From assembly GCA_900544205.1 (NCBI GenBank), contig UQUG01000029.1, positions 1 through 21,795 of the forward strand: a stretch of 21,795 nt of DNA, written 5' to 3'. Each line of letters begins with the position of its first letter. The stretch's first letter is position 1. Below the pieces are notes generated by a model, which worked only from the letters and a program-made list of their open reading frames with translations, had not been told where the DNA came from and did no database searches. Below are positions 16,030 through 21,795 of the stretch, one piece after another. This DNA is from an uncultured Collinsella sp. GTDB lineage: Bacteria > Actinomycetota > Coriobacteriia > Coriobacteriales > Coriobacteriaceae. The position numbers and the translations under genes were made by a program.

Positions 16030-16784
16030 TGCGCGCCGGGGATTTTGTCGGCGCCAAGATCTATCGCAAGCCTACCGAGGACAAGCGCACCAAAAAGGAC
16101 GGCACGCCGCGCAGCCCTAAAAAGCTCGGAAAGATTCACTTTCCGGTCTTTACCCCGGGCGGTACGCGCGTGGTCGGCTTTATGGTCCGCCAGTCCGATA
16201 TCGCGGGTATGATCGAGCGCCCCGACCGATTCGTAGCGCTCGACGCCATTGGTGTCTACGAGGGCGCCATTGCGGTCGATGACGTCAAGGACACATACGA
16301 TGCCGCCGCCGCCAAGCGCCTCGACATCAACCTGGACGATTGCATCATCTGGGTCGGTATGGACGTGCGCACGGAATCGGGCGACGTCGTGGGCTATTGC
16401 TCGGATGTGGAGTTCAAGCCGCGTTCGGGTATCGTGCAGGCATTCTATGTGACCGCCGGTGCTGCTTCGAGTGTTTTGGTTGGTGACACGCAGGTGCCGC
16501 CGACGATGCTGCGCGGCTATGAGAACGGCGCGATGGTCGTCTCGGACGAGGTCAAGTCGCTCGGGTATTCGGGCGGTGCGGCTGCCAAGGCCGCCGAGGC
16601 CAGCGTCGTGGTGGGCGACAAGGTCAAAAAGGGCGCCAAGGTGCTCGACGACAAGGGATCGGTTGCCGTGGACAAGGGCAGTCGCGCACTGGGCAAGCAG
16701 CTCGGCAAGACGCGCGGCATGTTCAAGGCCTTTAAGGACGAATACCAAAAGGCGAGCGGAGGCTCGTCAAAAGCTACAAAATAG
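16029..16784 (+). CDS. PRC-barrel domain protein
   Basis: A 251-aa protein. Residues about 35-175 contain beta-rich PRC-barrel-like repeats: PVFTPGGTRVVGFMVRQSD in the first, DVRTESGDVVGYCSDVEF in the second. The C-terminal part (about 185-251) is Lys/Ala/Gly-rich and probably flexible or membrane/nucleic-acid-contacting. There is no signal peptide or clear membrane segment; the N-terminus is basic (KRTKKDG). PRC barrels occur in ribosome maturation, photosystem and Mg-transport-associated proteins, so function cannot be assigned. It is coupled to the YtxH-like gene and ends 22 nt before a strong hairpin. Another PRC-barrel protein, fused to MgtE-type domains, lies at 18592. Confidence 0.75.
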   Translation: MRAGDFVGAKIYRKPTEDKRTKKDGTPRSPKKLGKIHFPVFTPGGTRVVGFMVRQSDIAGMIERPDRFVALDAIGVYEGAIAVDDVKDTYDAAAAKRLDINLDDCIIWVGMDVRTESGDVVGYCSDVEFKPRSGIVQAFYVTAGAASSVLVGDTQVPPTMLRGYENGAMVVSDEVKSLGYSGGAAAKAAEASVVVGDKVKKGAKVLDDKGSVAVDKGSRALGKQLGKTRGMFKAFKDEYQKASGGSSKATK

Positions 16785-16805
16785 CGACGTACCAAATGAT
16801 GGGAG

Positions 16806-16844
16806 GCAAGCCGGAGACCTGTTGCTCCGGCTTGCTGTGTTTAT
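16806..16844 (+). terminator. Hairpin terminator after PRC gene
   Basis: GCAAGCCGGAG (16806-16816) pairs perfectly over 11 bp with CTCCGGCTTGC (16825-16835) around an 8-nt loop, followed by TGTGTTTAT. The tail is only moderately T-rich, so partial read-through into the next gene, which starts 22 nt later, is possible. No separate promoter for that gene is evident. Confidence 0.65.
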
Positions 16845-16856
16845 GGGGGAGGGCAC

Positions 16857-18263
16857 ATGCGCCAAAACGGATCCAACTTAAACGGGCGTTCGGGCGCGCG
16901 TCCGACGGCGCGCCGCGATCTGGGGCAGCTACCCAGCGGTCAGCGCCGCCGTCGCCGTAAGCCCGGCGCGATGTATCTCAACCATAGCCGCGGCTTTAGC
17001 GACCGCAGTGCGCGCATCGGCAACAGCCGTACGCCCCGTCGTTCGTCTCGCCTGCCCTACGCGCTCATCGCCGTGGGTTGCGCGCTCGTGCTGTTTATCG
17101 CTGCCGTCGTGGGCTACGTCAACCGCAGTGTGGACGTGGAGCTCAACGGCCAGAAGACCGCGGTGCGTGTGGGCTCTACGCTGCAGAATCTCATCGACGA
17201 CCAGGAGTTGACTGACACCTACGACGCAGGCGACCTGCTGGCCGTCGATGACAGCGTGCTCAAGCGCCATGGGGGCGAAAAGCTGTCGGTGAAGGTCGAC
17301 GGCAAGCGCGTGAAGCAGGGCAAATGGGATAGCCGCGAACTCGAGGGCGGCGAGAAGGTGACGGTCAAGGATGGCCGTAACACTTACGAGAAGCACGAGG
17401 TTCAGGCTACGGTTATCGAGCCCAAGCTCAAGGTCGAGGACACGGGCGCTATCGAGTATGTGCAGACATGGGGTGTCCAGGGCCGATCCGAGGTGTGGGT
17501 TGGTGAGCAGTCAGGCAAGACGCAAGACCGCGGCGAGGTTGTGCCCGCCACCGATTGCGTTGTTGCGTGCGCCAGCGTGGCGCCCAAGGGCAACAAAAAG
17601 TACGTGGCACTGACGTTTGACGAGGGTCCGAGCGGCGCCACCAAACAGATCTTGCAGGTGCTCAAGGAAAAGGGCGTCACCGCGACGTTCTTCCTTTCGG
17701 GCGATGCGGCCGAGGCCTCGCCTGCCACGGCCAAGGCGATTGTCGACGCCGGGTGCGAGATCGGATCCAACAGCTACAGCGACGATTCGCTCAAGGGTCA
17801 GGACCGTGAGGCGGTACGCGAACAGATCACGAAAGGCACCGACGCGATTAAGTCGGCGACCGGCGTGAAGACGATGCTGCTGCGTGCTCCCTACGCTGCC
17901 TTTGACGAACAAAACTGGATTGATGCGATGGACCTGGTCTCCGCCGTGGTCTCGTGGAATATCGACTCGGGCGACTGGCTGCTAAACGGTGCCGACGAAC
18001 AGGTCTCGACAGTGCTCGATTCGGTGACGCCGGGCAATATCGTGCTGCTCACCGATAGAGACGAATGCGCCGAGCAGACACTCGAGGCGCTGCCGCAGAT
18101 TATCGACGGCCTCATTGCCGACGGCTACAAGATCGTGACGCTCAGCGACCTGGTCAAGACGGACACGTCGCTGAGCAAAAAGCTCACCTCGCTGACGAAG
18201 GTCACCATGCCCAAGGACGCCGTGTTTCCCCAACTTGCCGAGGACGACGACACCACAGAGTAG
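16857..18263 (+). CDS. Membrane-anchored NodB-fold protein, ligands lost
   Basis: A 468-aa protein. A long Arg-rich cytoplasmic N-terminus (1-66) precedes one membrane anchor (about 67-88) and a DUF348/ubiquitin-like domain (about 90-150, VDVELNGQKTAVRVGSTLQN). The extracellular NodB-like domain spans about 245-435. The fold motifs are recognisable: TFDEGPS (253-259), EIGSNSYSDD (301-310), RAPY (343-346), DSGDW (370-374) and IVLLTD (395-400). The canonical metal Asp and two His are replaced by E256, N305 and D309, and the LxH acid His by T399. It is therefore probably not a standard peptidoglycan deacetylase and may be a pseudo-enzyme that binds glycan. GGGGGAGGG precedes the ATG. It may depend on read-through of the hairpin just upstream. 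Confidence 0.88.
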   Translation: MRQNGSNLNGRSGARPTARRDLGQLPSGQRRRRRKPGAMYLNHSRGFSDRSARIGNSRTPRRSSRLPYALIAVGCALVLFIAAVVGYVNRSVDVELNGQKTAVRVGSTLQNLIDDQELTDTYDAGDLLAVDDSVLKRHGGEKLSVKVDGKRVKQGKWDSRELEGGEKVTVKDGRNTYEKHEVQATVIEPKLKVEDTGAIEYVQTWGVQGRSEVWVGEQSGKTQDRGEVVPATDCVVACASVAPKGNKKYVALTFDEGPSGATKQILQVLKEKGVTATFFLSGDAAEASPATAKAIVDAGCEIGSNSYSDDSLKGQDREAVREQITKGTDAIKSATGVKTMLLRAPYAAFDEQNWIDAMDLVSAVVSWNIDSGDWLLNGADEQVSTVLDSVTPGNIVLLTDRDECAEQTLEALPQIIDGLIADGYKIVTLSDLVKTDTSLSKKLTSLTKVTMPKDAVFPQLAEDDDTTE

Positions 18264-18271
18264 TCATTGGG

Positions 18272-18300
18272 TAGTCGTTTAAGAACGTCCCCAACAGCTA
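18272..18300. repeat. REP-like hairpin, copy 3 (imperfect)
   Basis: The 13-nt loop TAAGAACGTCCCC (18280-18292) is flanked by GTT/AAC, then a C/A mismatch and a T/G wobble, then TAG/CTA. Loop length and the TAAG...GTCCCC pattern match the two copies at 9811-9871. It follows the NodB-fold gene by 8 nt and no U tail is present. Confidence 0.65.
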
Positions 18301-18383
18301 TGTCACGGATGCGTCAGCGTTTGGTATGCCTGCAATGTGCAGCGCATAAATTCGATGCCGCAGGGCGATGCTGATGCTATAGT
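18301..18383 (+). promoter_or_regulatory. Promoter region of the MgtE-like/NRAMP operon
   Basis: The best candidate is an extended -10, TGCTATAGT (18375-18383), without a good -35; it gives a transcript starting near 18390. An alternative upstream pair is TTGGTA (18321-18326) and CATAAA (18345-18350), 18 nt apart. Either leaves a 5' leader of about 200 nt or more before the coding region. Confidence 0.5.
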
Positions 18384-18394
18384 TACTGCGGTTA

Positions 18395-18575
18395 ATGAGG
18401 GTCAAGAGAAAGGTTACAGGTGAAATCCAAACCTCGACCATACAGTCGATGACCCCATGCAGGTGCTTTTTGCGCATGCACGGGGTGTAAGCGTCGAGCG
18501 GCGTGCCGCCCGCGCATGCGTATACATATCCAGAAGCCCCCGGACGCCGCACGCGCGGCCGCGTCCGGAGGAATT
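18395..18575 (+). ncRNA. Structured 5' leader, riboswitch candidate
   Basis: The first fold is a three-way junction. Its closing stem is 18395-18397 plus GGGTC (18399-18403) with 18451-18458. Inside it are the hairpins AGGTT (18411-18415)/AACCT (18430-18434) and TCGAC (18434-18438)/GTCGA (18445-18449), which share base 18434. The second fold is a long hairpin, 18452-18486 (ACCCC-TGCA-GTGC/GCGC-TGCA-GGGGT with two mismatches), which uses the 3' side of the closing stem and so excludes the first fold. Further down, CCGGACGC (18540-18547) pairs with GCGTCCGG (18561-18568) and covers the start of the GGAGG site. GCGTC (18491-18495) could pair with GACGC (18543-18547) and free it. No known class was recognised; the structure was worked out by eye. 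Confidence 0.45.
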
Positions 18576-18608
18576 ATGATGGGGAGCACCATTGAATTAT
18601 CTGAGTGA
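18576..18608 (+). CDS. Possible 10-codon leader peptide
   Basis: The best ribosome-binding site of the leader (GGAGG, 18567-18571) is 4 nt before ATGATG. That frame encodes only MMGSTIELSE and stops at TGA 18606-18608. The frame differs from the downstream gene and overlaps its TTG start at 18592. The stop is 1 nt before ATG 18610, also a possible downstream start. The layout suggests translational coupling or a regulatory leader peptide, but it is too short to prove coding. Confidence 0.35.
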   Translation: MMGSTIELSE

Positions 18609-20436
18609 GATGCTCAAACTGCCGGTCTTGGACGTCGATGGCGAAAAGCTCGGCGTTGTGAACGATTTTGGCATTGCTACCGGCGAAGTTTTTCCACACG
18701 TGACGTCGCTCGCGTTCCGCGGTCCCGGCAAGACGCCGTTTATGATCAGTTGGCGCAAATGGGTCGACCGTATCGACGAGACGGGTGTACACCTTAAGAC
18801 GTCGGCCACCGAAATCCGTTTTTCGTACCTGCAGCCGACCGAACTCTTGCTTGCCCGCGACGTGCTCAACAAACAGATTGTCGACACGCAGGGCATGAAG
18901 GTCGTGCGCGTAAACGACATCAAGTTTTCCATGTCGGGCGAAAACCAGCTGCGCCTGCTGGGCGCCGAGGTTGGTGCTCGCGGTCTGCTACGCGCCATCA
19001 GCCCCGCGCTCGAGCATATCGTCGAAGGCTTTATGAAGCACCTGGGCAAGCCGCTCAGTGAGGACATCATCGCTTGGTCCTACATGGACCTGCTCGACCG
19101 CTCGACCAAGAACATTCAACTCTCGGTGTCGCACAAGACGCTCGGCGAGCTGCACCCTGCCGACATCGCCGACATTATCGAGCAGCTCGACCCGCGCCTA
19201 CGTGCGCAGGTGTTCGCGCAGCTCGATACGGCACAGGCCGCCGAGGCCATCTCGGAGTTCGATGACGACGAGCTCATGACCGAGATGCTCGAGGGCCTGT
19301 CCGATACCGACGCATCGTCGATGCTGGCCATGATGGACCCGGACGACGCTGCCGACCTGATCGACGAGCTCGATTATGAGAAGGCTGAGAAGCTCCTGCG
19401 CCTGATGGGCGTCAAGGAGGAGAAGGCGATTCGTAATCTGTTGGGCTACGAGGACAACACCGCCGGCCGCATCATGACCTCGGAGTTTGTCTCGCTGCCC
19501 GCCACGGCGACGGTCGGTGATGCCATCGAGGCGATTCGCAAACTCGACGAGGACTTTGAGAGTGTCTATTACGTCTATACCGAGGATCCGAGCGGCATGC
19601 TGACCGGCGTGCTTTCGCTGCGCACGCTGATTGTAGCCGACCGCGACGCCACGCTGGGTCAGCTGGCCTATCGCGACCTGGTCTATGTGTCGCCTGACGA
19701 GGACCAGGAAGACGTGACGGACGAGATGACCAAGTACGACCTGGTTGCCATCCCTGTCTGCGACGAGAACCGTCATATCCTGGGTATCGTAACCTTCGAC
19801 GACGCCATGGACGTTATCGCCGAGGAGCATCAGGAGGACCTGCAGATCGCCGGTGTCGGCTCGGGCGATAGCGCGTCGGACGACTCGACGAACGTGCTCA
19901 GCTGGTTCGTGCATCGCCAGTACTGGGTTGTTGTATGGGGCATCGCGTCGTGCATCATGGCAACGGTGCTGGGGACGGCGCTCGGCTCCGCGCATCTGGT
20001 GGTGTTCCCCATGTGCGCCATGCCACTCGTGCTGTTGGCGGCCTCGCGCATGGTGTCGTTCGTCAAGAACTACTTCCTGGAGTATGACGGTCACGACGAC
20101 GAGCCCAAGCCGTATCTGGGGTTCTTCTTCCAGAGCACGGGCATGGGCCTGATTCTGTCACTCGTGACCTACCTGTGCGCCCAGCTGGTGCGCACCGCTG
20201 CGTTCCCCGATGCGCCCATGTTTGAGGAGCAACTCTTTACCGGGTGCTTTAATATTGCTGCCATCATTTGCCTGGTTGGTAACATGAGCGCCGTGATTTA
20301 CCTGATGGTGCTGTTCTGGCGTGACGAGCATGACCTCAACACGTCGGGCACTGCCATGAACGTTATTGCCGTCATGATCTCGTGCGTAGCGTACTGCGCC
20401 GCTGCGGTGCTGCTCACCATGTCGGTCATGGGTTAG
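18592..20436 (+). CDS. PRC / MgtE_N / CBS membrane protein
   Basis: A 614-aa protein related to the Mg2+ channel MgtE. Two PRC-barrel-like units come first (about 1-75 and 84-150; LPVLDVDGEKLGVVNDF, then GMKVVRVNDIKF). MgtE_N helical repeats follow at about 185-285 (LHPADIADIIEQLDP, DPDDAADLIDEL), then a CBS pair (about 290-415) and five membrane segments (about 443-612). In MgtE the N and CBS domains sense Mg2+ and gate the pore. The pore region here lacks a recognisable GGNxGxQ motif and the Asp of the selectivity filter, so transport on its own is doubtful. It may be a sensor or gate for the next gene. TTG 18592 (GGGGAG 5 nt upstream) keeps the full first PRC unit. ATG 18610 is the alternative; an in-frame stop at 18577 rules out longer forms. 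Confidence 0.85.
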   Translation: MNYLSEMLKLPVLDVDGEKLGVVNDFGIATGEVFPHVTSLAFRGPGKTPFMISWRKWVDRIDETGVHLKTSATEIRFSYLQPTELLLARDVLNKQIVDTQGMKVVRVNDIKFSMSGENQLRLLGAEVGARGLLRAISPALEHIVEGFMKHLGKPLSEDIIAWSYMDLLDRSTKNIQLSVSHKTLGELHPADIADIIEQLDPRLRAQVFAQLDTAQAAEAISEFDDDELMTEMLEGLSDTDASSMLAMMDPDDAADLIDELDYEKAEKLLRLMGVKEEKAIRNLLGYEDNTAGRIMTSEFVSLPATATVGDAIEAIRKLDEDFESVYYVYTEDPSGMLTGVLSLRTLIVADRDATLGQLAYRDLVYVSPDEDQEDVTDEMTKYDLVAIPVCDENRHILGIVTFDDAMDVIAEEHQEDLQIAGVGSGDSASDDSTNVLSWFVHRQYWVVVWGIASCIMATVLGTALGSAHLVVFPMCAMPLVLLAASRMVSFVKNYFLEYDGHDDEPKPYLGFFFQSTGMGLILSLVTYLCAQLVRTAAFPDAPMFEEQLFTGCFNIAAIICLVGNMSAVIYLMVLFWRDEHDLNTSGTAMNVIAVMISCVAYCAAAVLLTMSVMG

Positions 20437-20444
20437 GTGGTCGC

Positions 20445-21707
20445 GTGCAAAATACCAAGCAAAAGTCGGGCACCAAGCAAAAGTTGACCATCGCGGCCAT
20501 CTTTGGCGCTATGGGCCCCGGTCTGCTGGCGGCGCTTTCGGGCAATGACGCCGGCGGCATTGCAACGTATTCCAGCGCGGGCGCCAGCTATGGCTACAAG
20601 ATGCTCTGGATGCTTCCCGTCATGACTGTGCTGCTCATCGTGACGCAGGAGACCGCGGCGCGCTGCGGCTGCGTCACGGGCAAGGGCCTGGCATCGCTCA
20701 TTCGCGAGCGCTTTGGCGTGCGCAAGAGTGTACTTGCTATGGCGGCGCTGTTGATCGCCAACACGGCTGTGACCATTTCGGAGTTTGCGGGCATCGCCAG
20801 CGGCCTTGCTCTCTTTGGCGTGCCGGCGAGCATCTCGGTGCCGTTGGTGGCGCTGCTGGTGTGGATGCTTACCATGTCGGGTAGTTTCCAGCGCATCGAG
20901 AAGATTCTGCTGCTGGTGAGCTGCGTGTTCGTGACTTATATTGTCGCCGCGTTTATGGCTGGCCCCAACTGGGGTGAGGTCGCGGTCGACCTGGTCGTGC
21001 CTAACATTCAAAATGATCCCAGCTACGTGTCGCTCGTGGTCGCAACGATCGGTACCACCATCGCGCCGTGGATGATTTTCTTGGCGCAGAACAACGTGGT
21101 CGATAAGAACGCGGGCGAGGACGATATCGTGCTGCAGCGCATCGATACCGTGAGCGGCTCGCTTGCCGCCGATGTCATTGCCGGCTTTATTATCATCACG
21201 ACCGGTACGGTGTTGTTCCCGGCGGGCATTCAGATTAGCGATGCTGCCGATGCTGCCCGTGCGCTGGAGCCTATTGCGGGTCAGTGGTCCACGGTACTGT
21301 TTGCCTCGGGCCTGGTCGCGGCGAGCTTCTTGGCTGCCTGCGTGCTGCCGGGCGTTACGTCGAGCGCTATCTGCGAGGCATTTGGCTGGGAGCGCGGTGC
21401 CGACCGCAGCTGGGACGAGGCCCCGGTCTATCGCGGCATCATTACGGCCATCATCGGTATCTCTGCCGTGCTGGTGCTTATGCCCGGCGTCGATCTGTTC
21501 CAGATTATGATGACCTCACAGGTCATCAATGGCGTGCTACTGCCCGTGGTTCTGGTGTTCCAGGTGGTTATCGCAGCCGACCGTCACATTATGGGTGCCA
21601 ACCGCAACGGTCGCGTGTGGAACATGCTCACTTGGGCGACTATCGCCGTGATTACGGTGCTCACGGTCGTCATGTTTGTCCTGCAAGCGATGGGCTACAG
21701 CGCTTAA
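20445..21707 (+). CDS. NRAMP-related (likely Mg2+) transporter
   Basis: A 420-aa SLC11/NRAMP-family transporter with about 11 membrane segments. TM1 reads GPGLLAALSGNDAGGIATYS: the canonical DPGN becomes D35-A-G-G38. TM6 reads GTTIAPWMIFLAQN: the canonical MPH becomes A207-P208-W209. Loss of the Asn and Met that coordinate Mn/Fe argues against a typical MntH. It fits the NRMT clade, for which Mg2+ transport and an enlarged ion site were described in Eggerthella lenta, another Coriobacteriia member. GTG 20445 is the start, with AGGTGG 4 nt upstream overlapping the stop of the MgtE-like gene; only 8 nt separate the two. They form one operon. The 88 nt left after it hold no gene. Confidence 0.88.
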   Translation: MQNTKQKSGTKQKLTIAAIFGAMGPGLLAALSGNDAGGIATYSSAGASYGYKMLWMLPVMTVLLIVTQETAARCGCVTGKGLASLIRERFGVRKSVLAMAALLIANTAVTISEFAGIASGLALFGVPASISVPLVALLVWMLTMSGSFQRIEKILLLVSCVFVTYIVAAFMAGPNWGEVAVDLVVPNIQNDPSYVSLVVATIGTTIAPWMIFLAQNNVVDKNAGEDDIVLQRIDTVSGSLAADVIAGFIIITTGTVLFPAGIQISDAADAARALEPIAGQWSTVLFASGLVAASFLAACVLPGVTSSAICEAFGWERGADRSWDEAPVYRGIITAIIGISAVLVLMPGVDLFQIMMTSQVINGVLLPVVLVFQVVIAADRHIMGANRNGRVWNMLTWATIAVITVLTVVMFVLQAMGYSA

Positions 21708-21733
21708 CGCCCACTTTTGCTTCCGAACAGGCC

Positions 21734-21790
21734 GCAGCGATGGTCGCGCGCGCAGACGTGGTGTAAGAGTGTCCTGAGGTCCGTCGCTGC
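21734..21790. repeat. 10-bp inverted repeat at window end
   Basis: GCAGCGATGG (21734-21743) and CCGTCGCTGC (21781-21790) are reverse complements except for one position, a T-G wobble in RNA, and are separated by 37 nt. It may be a terminator stem for the NRAMP operon or part of a structured RNA continuing beyond the window. The sequence ends 5 nt later, so no tail can be judged. Confidence 0.4.
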
Positions 21791-21795
21791 AAGTC

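Noticed and set aside
18384..18480. Resemblance of the leader to the M-box or cobalamin riboswitch (GGTTACAGGTGAAATCC, CCATACAG)
   Set aside because: The short matches are in the wrong order or spacing, and the remaining conserved core elements of both classes are missing.

Overview
The window looks like chromosome of a high-GC Gram-positive bacterium. My best guess is Coriobacteriia, close to Collinsella. This rests on G+C-rich codon choice (GGC, CTG, CGC), actinobacterial traits such as a probable leaderless mRNA, the set of protein families, and dispersed short hairpins with the loop TAAGNNNGTCCCC. The assignment is inference; no rRNA or other marker gene is present. I see no tRNA, CRISPR array, prophage or transposase gene.

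Layout. (1) 139-1910, minus strand: a NarL/LuxR-type two-component system (kinase then regulator). It diverges from 2077-5404, plus strand: an ATPase and two ABC-2 permeases. The arrangement resembles LnrJK-LnrLMN drug-resistance modules. The divergent spacer holds a 28-nt near-palindrome. (2) 5485-8885: a second ABC system, an MacB/LolD-type ATPase with a large FtsX-type permease. (3) 9005-9649: a SAM methyltransferase with different codon habits, followed by a repeat-bearing spacer. (4) 9956-11161: a DUF362/ferredoxin protein, convergent with a membrane-anchored alpha/beta hydrolase (11326-12291, minus) across a shared bidirectional terminator. (5) 12478-15503: a TrhA/hemolysin-III protein, a CNNM/CorC-type protein, and a stand-alone protein resembling the N-terminal domain of cyanophycin synthetase. 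(6) 15640-16784: a YtxH-like protein and a PRC-barrel protein, then a hairpin terminator and a membrane-anchored NodB-fold protein that has lost the usual metal ligands (16857-18263). (7) 18264-21707: a structured leader of about 200 nt, a possible 10-codon leader peptide, a PRC/MgtE_N/CBS membrane protein and an NRAMP-family transporter.

The last block is the most interesting. The NRAMP protein has DAGG and APW in place of the transition-metal motifs DPGN and MPH. That is the kind of remodelling described for NRAMP-related magnesium transporters (NRMTs). Its partner carries the Mg-sensing MgtE_N and CBS modules of MgtE, but I cannot find the MgtE pore motifs. I propose a Mg2+ uptake unit in which sensing and transport sit in two proteins, with the structured RNA leader as a possible extra control layer. 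The CNNM-type protein upstream is also from a Mg-linked family.
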